Shown one piece after another: positions 1 through 6,918 of a stretch of DNA of 7,765 bases; the first letter of the stretch is position 1; the number at the start of each line of letters is the position of its first letter. The stretch covers positions 1 to 7,765 of the forward strand of contig DGIP01000337.1 in NCBI GenBank assembly GCA_002386405.1. The letters run 5' to 3'. The DNA is from Stenotrophomonas maltophilia. Its GTDB lineage: Bacteria > Pseudomonadota > Gammaproteobacteria > Xanthomonadales > Xanthomonadaceae. A program made the position numbers and the translations under genes. The notes under the pieces were generated by a model. It had not been told where the DNA came from. It made no database searches and saw only the letters and a program-made list of their open reading frames with translations.

Positions 1-126
1 GCCAGCGCGGGTGGGGCAGGCTACCGGCCGGGGGAGGACCTGCGCGAACTGTACCGGCGCGCCGATGCCGCCATGTACCGGGCCAAGGCGGCGGGCGGTG
101 CCCGCCTGCTGTGTGAAACAGACTGA
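1..126 (+). CDS. GGDEF-domain protein, C-terminal fragment (5' end outside window)
   Basis: Reading frame 1 is open from the first base to a TGA at 124-126 and gives 41 residues. They include LYRRADAAMYRAKAAGG, which matches the conserved C-terminal helix of GGDEF domains (usual form 'L..ADxAMYxAKxxGrn'). Known family role: synthesis of cyclic di-GMP from two GTP, or a degenerate sensory version of that fold. The GG(D/E)EF active-site loop, any I-site and any N-terminal sensor domain lie upstream, so it cannot be said whether the protein is catalytically active, or cytoplasmic or membrane-bound. The frame ends directly before an ATG (TGA-ATG at 124-129), but that ATG is probably not the start of the next gene. 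The fragment is short, but the AD-AMY-AK pattern is distinctive. Confidence 0.85.
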   Translation, partial: ASAGGAGYRPGEDLRELYRRADAAMYRAKAAGGARLLCETD

Positions 127-186
127 ATGGGGAACGGGCCGTGGAGAGGGGTAAACTGGCGGTTTCACCCTGATCGGTCCCGATTC

Positions 187-2118
187 ATGCGATCCCCGTT
201 CCTGCTGATTCCCCTGGCCGTCGCGCTTGCCGCCGGCTGCTCCAAAGAGCCCGCCGCCCCGACCGCGGCCCCCGCCGCCCAGCCGAGCGCCGACACTGCC
301 GTGAAAGCCGTCAACCGCAGCCACGATGAAAGTTCCTACGCCGAACCGGACAAGGTCGTCATCAAGGACCTGGGCCTGGACCTCAAGCTGGATTTCGACA
401 GCAAGCAGATCGGCGGCACCGCCACCTACACCCTGGAGTGGAAGGACAAGGCGGCCAAGCAGCTGGTGCTGGACACCCGCGAACTGACCATCGAGAAGGT
501 GGAAGCCGTCGCTGCCGATGGCACCACCGCGCCGCTGCAGTTCGTGCTGGCGCCGGCCGACAAGGTGTTCGGCAGCAAGCTGACCATCGAAGCCCCGGAA
601 CAGCCGGGCAAGGTGCTGGTGACCTACCACACCGCGCCGACCGCCTCGGGCCTGCAGTGGCTGGAGCCGTCGATGACCGAAGGCAAGCAGCTGCCCTTCA
701 TGTTCAGCCAGTCCCAGGCCATCCACGCGCGTTCGTGGGTGCCGCTGCAGGACACGCCGAGCGTGCGCTTCACCTACAGCGCGCACGTGGCCTCGCGCCC
801 GGACGTGATGGTGCTGATGAGCGCCGACAACGACCCCAAGGCCGCGCGTGACGGTGATTACACCTTCAAGATGCCGCAGCCGATCCCGTCCTACCTGCTG
901 GCCATCGCGGCCGGCGACCTGGTGTTCGAGCCGATCTCCGGCCGTTCCGGCGTCTGGGCCGAACCGACCATGGTCGGCAAGGCCGCCAAGGAGTTCGAAG
1001 ACACCGAGAAGATGATCGGTGCGGCCGAGAAGCTCTATGGCGAATACCGCTGGGGCCGCTACGACATGCTGGTGCTGCCGCCGTCGTTCCCGTTCGGCGG
1101 CATGGAAAACCCGCGCCTGACCTTCGCCACCCCGACCGTGATCGTGGGCGACAAGTCGCTGGTCTCGCTGGTGGCCCATGAGCTGGCGCACAGCTGGTCG
1201 GGCAACCTGGTGACCAACTCCAGCTGGAAGGACATCTGGCTCAACGAAGGCTTCACCACCTACGTGCAGGGCCGCATCACCGAAGCGCTGTATGGCCAGG
1301 AAATGGCCGAGATGGAGCGCGAGATCGACCAGAACGACCTGCTGGCCGAGGTCAAGGACATGAGCCCGGCCGACCAGGCCCTGGCCCTGCCGCCGCTGAC
1401 CGAGCGCGACCCGGACGAGGCGCTGAGCAACGTGGCCTACGTCAAGGGCTCGTGGTTCCTGCAGTTCCTGGAACAGCGCTTCGGCCGCGAGGTGTTCGAT
1501 CCGTTCCTGCGTGGCTGGTTCGATGACCATGCGTTCCAGAGCGCCAACACCGACCAGTTCGTCGAGTACCTGAAGAAGAACCTGCTGTCCAAGAAGCCCG
1601 GCGCGGTCACCGACGCCGAACTGAAGGCATGGCTGGACGAGCCGGGCATTCCGGCGTTCGCCACCAAGGCGCGTTCGCGCAACTTCTCCATCGTCGATAC
1701 CGCACGCATTGCGTGGCAGGGCAGCGGCAAGCTGCCGAGCGCGCAGATCACCAGCGAGTGGGGTACCCAGGAGTGGGTGCACTTCATCGACGGCATGGGC
1801 AAGACCCTGCCCGTGGACAAGCTGGCCGCGCTGGACCAGGCGTACAAGTTCACCGGCACCGCCAATGGCGAAATCGCGATGCGCTGGTACCCGCTGGCGA
1901 TCCGCAGTGGTTACCTGGAGGCCAATGAGGCCGCCGGCGCCTTCATCGAACGCGTTGGCCGCCGCAAGCTGATCCTGCCGATCTACGCCGAACTGGTGAA
2001 AACCCCGGAAGGCCTGGCGTTCGCCAAGGCGGCCTTCGAAAAGGCCAAGCCCAGCTACCACCCGATCACCACCGCATCGGTGCAGGACATGCTGGACAAG
2101 GCAAGCGCCGGCAAGTAA
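187..2118 (+). CDS. M1 family zinc metallopeptidase (leukotriene A4 hydrolase-like aminopeptidase), predicted lipoprotein
   Basis: Predicted 643-residue zinc aminopeptidase that removes N-terminal amino acids from peptides. Start: ATG 187 is preferred over the in-frame ATG at 127, because only then does the protein begin with a lipoprotein signal peptide (MRSPFLLIPLAVALAAGC, lipobox LAAGC, lipidated Cys18). Ser at +2 would favour outer-membrane sorting under the usual Lol rule. Domains seen: an N-terminal M1 beta domain from about residue 45 (SSYAEPDKV, later LQDTPSVRFTY as in leukotriene A4 hydrolase); the exopeptidase motif GGMEN at 304-308; zinc motif HELAH at 331-335 with third ligand Glu354 in WLNEGF, 18 residues on; catalytic Tyr418 in YVKGS; and a helical LTA4H-type C-terminal domain from about 500. 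All catalytic residues are intact and the length is normal. No strong Shine-Dalgarno sequence is visible; TAAACT at 152-157 could be a -10 element, with no convincing -35. A strong terminator follows, so this is probably a single-gene unit. Epoxide hydrolase activity cannot be inferred. Confidence 0.93.
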   Translation: MRSPFLLIPLAVALAAGCSKEPAAPTAAPAAQPSADTAVKAVNRSHDESSYAEPDKVVIKDLGLDLKLDFDSKQIGGTATYTLEWKDKAAKQLVLDTRELTIEKVEAVAADGTTAPLQFVLAPADKVFGSKLTIEAPEQPGKVLVTYHTAPTASGLQWLEPSMTEGKQLPFMFSQSQAIHARSWVPLQDTPSVRFTYSAHVASRPDVMVLMSADNDPKAARDGDYTFKMPQPIPSYLLAIAAGDLVFEPISGRSGVWAEPTMVGKAAKEFEDTEKMIGAAEKLYGEYRWGRYDMLVLPPSFPFGGMENPRLTFATPTVIVGDKSLVSLVAHELAHSWSGNLVTNSSWKDIWLNEGFTTYVQGRITEALYGQEMAEMEREIDQNDLLAEVKDMSPADQALALPPLTERDPDEALSNVAYVKGSWFLQFLEQRFGREVFDPFLRGWFDDHAFQSANTDQFVEYLKKNLLSKKPGAVTDAELKAWLDEPGIPAFATKARSRNFSIVDTARIAWQGSGKLPSAQITSEWGTQEWVHFIDGMGKTLPVDKLAALDQAYKFTGTANGEIAMRWYPLAIRSGYLEANEAAGAFIERVGRRKLILPIYAELVKTPEGLAFAKAAFEKAKPSYHPITTASVQDMLDKASAGK

Positions 2119-2141
2119 TCGCCAGCACTGCGTTGATCAGG

Positions 2142-2168
2142 AACGGCGGGGGAAACCCCGCCGTTTTT
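2142..2168 (+). terminator. Rho-independent terminator of the M1 peptidase gene
   Basis: A perfect 10-bp stem, AACGGCGGGG (2142-2151) pairing with CCCCGCCGTT (2156-2165), is closed by a GAAA tetraloop and runs into five T residues (2164-2168). It starts 23 bases after the M1 stop codon. Stem, stable GNRA loop and T-run together make a textbook intrinsic terminator for + strand transcription, and mean the following lipoprotein gene needs its own promoter. Confidence 0.93.
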
Positions 2169-2183
2169 CATTGTTAAAGTAGG

Positions 2184-2218
2184 CAGGTGACGCCCGCTGG
2201 CGTCCTCGCTGACACCTG
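2184..2218 (+). other. Possible folded 5' leader of the lipoprotein gene
   Basis: CAGGTG (2184-2189) can pair with CACCTG (2213-2218). Inside it, ACGCC (2190-2194) can pair with GGCGT (2199-2203) around a CGCT loop. The outer stem includes G2218, the first base of the GGAG ribosome binding site, so the fold could partly mask it. TAAAGT at 2175-2180 just upstream is a possible -10 element, but no good -35 is visible. The pairing is seen in the sequence; any regulatory role is conjecture. Confidence 0.3.
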
Positions 2219-2221
2219 GAG
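2218..2221 (+). promoter_or_regulatory. Shine-Dalgarno sequence for the 2228-2959 lipoprotein gene
   Basis: GGAG stands 6 bases before the ATG at 2228. It is the clearest ribosome binding site in the window, and it supports this start together with the lipoprotein signal peptide that follows. Confidence 0.75.
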
Positions 2222-2227
2222 CCCGTA

Positions 2228-2959
2228 ATGAAACGACTGATCCTTGCCGCCACCTGTGCGCTCGCCCTGGCCGCCTGCAGCAACCCGGAAGAAGAGCGCA
2301 AGGCGCAGGAAGCCGCGACCGCCGCCGCCAAGGCGCAGCAGGAAGAAAAGGCCGAAGGCGTGGCCAAGCAGTACGACATGGCCGTGGCCGCGCAGGATTG
2401 GGAACGTGCACGCATCCATGGCGGTTCGCTGCTGGACCAGTACAAGGACACCGACGTGGCCGCGCGGATCGAGCCCGGCTACGCCGAGGTCAAGGCCAAG
2501 GCTGAAACCGCGCGCGAACTGCGCCGCATGCAGGGCCTGTGGCAGTACAACCAGGTGCCGGTGGGCAGCAAGGGCAACCAGGTCTCGGCCTCGATCTACA
2601 GCAAGGAGCGGGTGGACGTGGACGGCAGCGGCCCCAAGCCGGTGCAGCTGATCTTCCGCGACCACCCCGAGTGGAAGCGCCACGCCTACCTGGTGCTGCA
2701 GGCCGGTGATTTCCGCTGCCCGCAGTGCACGGTGAAGGTGACGGTGGACGACGGCAAGCCGATCTCGATGGCCGCCTGGCGCCCGAAGACCGACGAGGCC
2801 ATCGCCCTGTTCATCACAGACCAGAAGGCACTGTGGAAGCTGGCCCGCAAGGCCAAGGCCATCACCATCGAATTCCCGGTCAAGGCCGGCGGCACCCGCA
2901 CCGCAGTATTCGAAACCGGCGGCGTAGACGCCAGCCGCATGCCCAACTGGTGGAACTAA
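2228..2959 (+). CDS. Uncharacterised lipoprotein with an N-terminal charged coiled-coil region and a Cys-X2-Cys motif
   Basis: Predicted 243-residue envelope lipoprotein; I do not recognise a named family. A short signal peptide (MKRLILAATCALALAAC) ends in lipobox LAAC with lipidated Cys17; Ser18 at +2 suggests the outer membrane. Residues 20-48 are rich in Glu, Lys, Ala and Gln and look like a helix or coiled coil. Helices with a TPR-like flavour continue to about 100 (QDWERARIHGGSLLDQY). From about 101 the composition is that of a beta-rich domain. It carries C164-P-Q-C167 and a helix-then-strand stretch, LWKLARKAKAITIEFPV, before the C-terminal WWN. That pattern recalls small periplasmic beta domains in which a Leu-X-Lys-Ala helix precedes an edge strand, but this is only a resemblance. 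The gene lies between a terminator and a convergent kinase gene, so it is probably monocistronic. CPQC could be a disulfide, redox or metal site; nothing nearby tells which. Confidence 0.85.
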   Translation: MKRLILAATCALALAACSNPEEERKAQEAATAAAKAQQEEKAEGVAKQYDMAVAAQDWERARIHGGSLLDQYKDTDVAARIEPGYAEVKAKAETARELRRMQGLWQYNQVPVGSKGNQVSASIYSKERVDVDGSGPKPVQLIFRDHPEWKRHAYLVLQAGDFRCPQCTVKVTVDDGKPISMAAWRPKTDEAIALFITDQKALWKLARKAKAITIEFPVKAGGTRTAVFETGGVDASRMPNWWN

Positions 2960-2984
2960 CGGGCGCAATCCCTCTGGAGGAACA

Positions 2985-3005
2985 GCCCCCTTCTGTTAAG
3001 GGGGC
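2985..3005 (+). terminator. Hairpin after the lipoprotein gene, possible terminator without a T-run
   Basis: GCCCCCTT (2985-2992) pairs perfectly with AAGGGGGC (2998-3005) around the 5-base loop CTGTT. It begins 25 bases after the lipoprotein stop codon. No T-run follows on either strand, so it may instead protect mRNA 3' ends or assist a weak terminator. A second small hairpin follows at once: CGCGCC (3005-3010) with GGCGCG (3015-3020) around GACA. Confidence 0.5.
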
Positions 3006-3042
3006 GCGCCGACAGGCGCGGGGATAGGAGACATGCGTCGGG

Positions 3043-3071
3043 GCCCACCATTCGCATCGCGAATGGTGGGC
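3043..3071. repeat. Perfect 13-bp palindrome in the convergent intergenic region
   Basis: GCCCACCATTCGC (3043-3055) is followed by ATC and then its exact reverse complement GCGAATGGTGGGC (3059-3071). It lies in the 3' untranslated region of the kinase on the - strand and downstream of the lipoprotein gene on the + strand. Its last base, C3071, is also the first base of the larger inverted repeat that follows, so the two hairpins abut. No GTAG head or other REP signature flanks it, and no T-run follows. Its role is unknown; 3'-end processing or shared termination for the converging genes is plausible. Confidence 0.8.
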
Positions 3072-3138
3072 GAGCAATTGAAACAGCAGCTTCGGTTACG
3101 CCGAAAGTGCGTAACCGAACTGCTGTTTGAATTGCTCG
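3071..3138. repeat. Long near-perfect inverted repeat spanning the kinase stop codon
   Basis: The left arm 3071-3100 pairs with the right arm 3110-3138 around a 9-base loop (3101-3109). I count 28 Watson-Crick pairs, one bulged base (C3090) and one mismatch (G3080/G3129). The right arm encodes kinase residues 300-308; the left arm holds the stop codon (3096-3098) and the first 25 bases of the 3' untranslated region. The untranslated sequence is thus almost an inverted copy of the last coding stretch. In the kinase mRNA this would form a very stable hairpin enclosing the stop codon. It may act in 3'-end protection or termination, or be the trace of a hairpin-templated duplication. Confidence 0.85.
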
Positions 3139-4034
3139 TTGAATTCGTCAAAGGTGAAGCGCTGGTTCTGCGTGCCCGGGTGCTCCACCTTCAGCGCGCC
3201 CATCAGGTTGCCCATGCGGCCGATGGTCAGCCAGTCGTAGCCCTTCTCGATCCCGTAGATCAGGCCGGCGCGGAAGGCGTCGCCACAGCCGGTCGGGTCG
3301 ACCACGCGGCGCTCGTGCGCCGGCGGGATGTCGTAGGTCTTTTCCGGGGTGTGGATGACCGCGCCCTTGGGGCCGCGGGTGGTGATGTAGGCCTTGACCC
3401 GGCTCACGATCTCCTTTTCGTCCCAGCCGGTGCGCTCCTGCAGCAGGTTGGACTCGTAGTCGTTGACCACCACGTAGTCGGCCTGCTCGATGAAGGTGCG
3501 CAGCTCCGGGCCGTTGAACAGCGGCATGGCCTGGCCCGGGTCGAAGATGAACGGCACGCCGGCCTCGAAGAACTCCTGCGAGTTCTGGATCATGCCCTCG
3601 CGGCCGTCCGGGCCGACCAGGCCCAGGGTCACCCCCGGCACGTCCTTCACATGGTTCTCGTAGGACCGCATCATCGCGCCCGGGTGGAAGGCGGTGATCT
3701 GGTTGTTGTCGTGGTCGGTGGTGATGAACGCCTGCGGGGTGAACAGCTCGTCGATCACCTTGATCCGGCTCAGGTCGATGCCCAGGCCCTGGAAATACTC
3801 GCGGTACGGGCCGAAGTCCGAGCCCACCGTGCCCATCGGGATCGGCTCGCCGCCCAGCAGGTGCAGGTTGTAGGCGATGTTGCCGGCGCAGCCGCCGAAC
3901 TCGCGGCGCATGCGCGGCACCAGGAACGACACGTTCAGGATGTGCACCTTGTCCGGCAGGATGTGATTCTTGAACTGGTCCGGGAACACCATGATGGTGT
4001 CGAAGGCAAGAGAACCACAGATCAAAGCGGACAT
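3096..4034 (-). CDS. PfkB/ribokinase-family kinase, probable adenosine kinase
   Basis: Predicted 312-residue cytosolic kinase of the ribokinase/PfkB fold, transferring phosphate from ATP to a sugar hydroxyl. Seen: a GG-AGN substrate-binding motif at 47-52 (GGCAGNIAYNLHLLGG, first PfkB signature) and the C-terminal signature DPTGCGDAFRAGL from 246, with anion-hole GCGD 249-252 and catalytic base Asp252. From memory of the family, the stretches LPDKVHILNVSFLV (27-40), FHPGAM (116-121), NDYESNLLQERTGW (191-204) and TTRGPKG (218-224) match the layout of Mycobacterium tuberculosis adenosine kinase (Rv2202c), better than ribokinase or fructokinase. Adenosine phosphorylation to AMP (purine salvage) is therefore the best guess, but a sugar substrate is not excluded. 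The ATG at 4032-4034 is chosen because MSALICGSLAFDTI is the usual first beta strand; no clear ribosome binding site precedes it. The gene diverges from mreB and converges on the lipoprotein gene. Its 3' end lies in a large inverted repeat. Confidence 0.9.
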   Translation of the reverse strand: MSALICGSLAFDTIMVFPDQFKNHILPDKVHILNVSFLVPRMRREFGGCAGNIAYNLHLLGGEPIPMGTVGSDFGPYREYFQGLGIDLSRIKVIDELFTPQAFITTDHDNNQITAFHPGAMMRSYENHVKDVPGVTLGLVGPDGREGMIQNSQEFFEAGVPFIFDPGQAMPLFNGPELRTFIEQADYVVVNDYESNLLQERTGWDEKEIVSRVKAYITTRGPKGAVIHTPEKTYDIPPAHERRVVDPTGCGDAFRAGLIYGIEKGYDWLTIGRMGNLMGALKVEHPGTQNQRFTFDEFNEQFKQQFGYALSA

Positions 4035-4170
4035 CGATTAAGGCCTATGCGGAAGGGGTTTGAGGCCCGGCAGGCGGGCAACGAAACGGCGCCCTGAGGC
4101 GCCCAATGGCGCAAAGGTTAACGGGTGCGGCGCCGCAGGGCCAGAACCCCGGCTGTCCGGATTGGGCTGA

Positions 4171-5355
<1,185 letters not shown>

Positions 5356-5409
5356 GCCGTACCCGGCGGCACCGCGCTCCCTTTCCATCTTGTCCAGTCG
5401 AAGCCAGTC

Positions 5410-6435
5410 GTGCCGCCCTACGCCGGTCCTCCCGTAGCCTCCCGCCAGGGTGATGCCAGCAGCCCACTGCGGCTGCTCGCCTACCTGGCCCTGGCCATCA
5501 CCCTGATCGTGCTCGACGACCAGGCCGGCTGGCTGGCGCGCGCGCGCGCCCAGGCCAACGTGCTGGTGCAGCCGGTGTGGGCGCTGGCCGGCCTGCCGGG
5601 CCGCCTCGGCACCCAGGTCAAGGACAATGCGGCCAGCCACGGCCAGCTGGTCGATGAAAACCGCGAGCTGCGCAACCAGCTGCTGATCGCCAACGCGCGC
5701 CTGACCCGGCTGCAGACCGCCGCGCTGGACAACGCGCAGCTGCGCGAACTGCTCAACGTGGCCGAGCGCAGCGGGCTGGACGTGCAGCTGGCGCCGATCC
5801 TGGACATCGACCTGGACCCGGTCCGGCAGCGCCTGGTGCTGGCCGCCGGTACCCGCGATGGCGTGCACATGGGGCAGGCGGTGATCGACGCCGGCGGCCT
5901 GATGGGGCAGGTGATCGCCACCACAGGCAGCAATGCCACCGTACTGCTGCTGACCGACCCGGACCACGCGGTGCCGGTCACCGTGGCCCGCAACGGCGTG
6001 CGCCTGATCGTCTACGGGCGCGGCGATACCCTGGAACTGCGCGACATCCCGCTCAGCGCGGGGGTGGAAGTGGGCGACGAGATCGTCACCTCCGGCCTGG
6101 GCGGCCGTTTCCCGGCCGGCTTCCCGGTAGGCAGGATCACCGCCCTGCGCCCCGACGACACCCACGCCTTCCTGGTCGGCGAACTCAAGCCCGCCGCCCA
6201 GCTCGACCGCGGCCGCGACGTTTTGCTGCTGAGGCCAGGCGCAGCAATCCGGGTGCCGCCGAACCTGCAACTGTCCGAAGCCGCCGGCGGACCCGCGGTG
6301 GCTCCCGCGCCTTCGGCGCCGGCGACACCGGTTGATTCGGCACAGGTAGCGCCGACCGTTGGTCGGCCCACGCAGACCCAACCGCAACCGACCCAACCCG
6401 CACCCCAGCCATCGTCAACGGGGCCCACCCCATGA
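5410..6435 (+). CDS. mreC: Rod-shape-determining protein MreC
   Basis: Bitopic inner-membrane protein of 341 residues that links MreB/MreD to PBP2 and is thought to activate PBP2. Layout: a short cytosolic N-terminus, one membrane helix at about 19-36 (PLRLLAYLALAITLIVL), a periplasmic coiled coil at about 66-120 (VDENRELRNQLLIANARL), and the MreC beta-domain core at about 121-275 with typical stretches GLMGQVIATTG (163-173) and LLLTDPDHAVPV (179-190). From about 281 to the end there is a 61-residue tail rich in Pro, Ala, Gln and Thr (16 prolines), probably disordered. Translation starts at GTG 5410: no other start codon exists in frame back to the mreB stop, and only a weak GAAG (5400-5403) serves as ribosome binding site. 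The frame is the same as mreB. The stop overlaps the mreD start (ATGA at 6432-6435). A (GC)7 run lies at 5536-5549 within the gene. Confidence 0.96.
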   Translation: MPPYAGPPVASRQGDASSPLRLLAYLALAITLIVLDDQAGWLARARAQANVLVQPVWALAGLPGRLGTQVKDNAASHGQLVDENRELRNQLLIANARLTRLQTAALDNAQLRELLNVAERSGLDVQLAPILDIDLDPVRQRLVLAAGTRDGVHMGQAVIDAGGLMGQVIATTGSNATVLLLTDPDHAVPVTVARNGVRLIVYGRGDTLELRDIPLSAGVEVGDEIVTSGLGGRFPAGFPVGRITALRPDDTHAFLVGELKPAAQLDRGRDVLLLRPGAAIRVPPNLQLSEAAGGPAVAPAPSAPATPVDSAQVAPTVGRPTQTQPQPTQPAPQPSSTGPTP

Positions 6436-6917
6436 GCCGCCTGCGCGACAAACCCTGGGTGCTCCCGGTCAGCATCGTGCTGGCACTGCTGCTCGGCCTG
6501 CTGCCGTTGCCGGCGCTGCTGCAGCCGCTGCGCCCTTACTGGCTGGCGCTGGTGCTGGCGTACTGGGTGATCGAAGCGCCGGACCGGGTCGGACTGGGCG
6601 TGGCCTTCGTCTGCGGCGTGATCGCCGACCTGCTCTACGGCGGCGTGCTCGGCGAACAGGCGCTGCGGCTGGTGATGCTCACCTTCATCCTGCAGCGCTT
6701 CCGCGCGCGCATCCGCTTCTTCCCGATGTCCCAGCAGGTGCTGGCCATCGGCGGCCTGCTGTTCAACGACCGCATCGTCAGCGCCGTGGTCCACATCGCC
6801 GTGGGCGAGCCGACCCTGCCGTGGTCGTACTGGTGGGCGCCGCTGCTGGGCATGGGGCTGTGGCCGCTGGTGTTCGTGCTGCTTGACGCCGTCCGCTTCG
6901 GACGTCGCGGGCGCTGA
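6432..6917 (+). CDS. mreD: Rod-shape-determining protein MreD
   Basis: Integral inner-membrane protein of 161 residues, the usual size for MreD, forming the rod complex with MreC, RodA and PBP2. Several hydrophobic segments are visible (about 9-31, 36-48, 52-70, 76-88, 101-121 and 133-152). The family's conserved G-x3-D-x3-G-G-x-L-G pattern is seen as GVIADLLYGGVLGEQALRL (62-80). A positively charged RFRARIRFF follows at 89-97. The start ATG shares the sequence ATGA with the mreC stop, so translation is very likely coupled to mreC; the upstream ACGGGG is at best a weak ribosome binding site. It ends one base before mrdA. MreD sequences diverge strongly, so assignment rests on the pattern, topology and position, which agree. 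Confidence 0.95.
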   Translation: MSRLRDKPWVLPVSIVLALLLGLLPLPALLQPLRPYWLALVLAYWVIEAPDRVGLGVAFVCGVIADLLYGGVLGEQALRLVMLTFILQRFRARIRFFPMSQQVLAIGGLLFNDRIVSAVVHIAVGEPTLPWSYWWAPLLGMGLWPLVFVLLDAVRFGRRGR

Positions 6918-6918
6918 C

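Noticed and set aside
127..186. Upstream ATG of the M1 peptidase frame
   Set aside because: It would place 20 polar residues before the lipoprotein signal peptide and begins directly after the previous stop; ATG 187 gives the proper signal sequence.
2179..2218. GTAG followed by an inverted repeat, considered as a Stenotrophomonas SMAG/REP element
   Set aside because: The stems are interrupted and asymmetric, unlike the compact palindromes of that class. The 3043-3071 palindrome has no GTAG head either. A genome-wide copy search would settle it.
2174..2968. A 264-codon - strand frame over the lipoprotein gene
   Set aside because: The + strand gene has a ribosome binding site, signal peptide and lipobox; the antisense product shows no domain.
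3033..4097. A 354-codon open frame on the + strand over the kinase
   Set aside because: It is antisense to a clearly conserved PfkB gene, its composition is Val/Gln/His/Asp-rich without motifs, and it starts inside the hairpin region.
5356..5409. Possible terminator or promoter between mreB and mreC
   Set aside because: Only a 4-bp stem (GCCG/CGGC) and no T-run, and no recognisable promoter; the genes appear co-transcribed.
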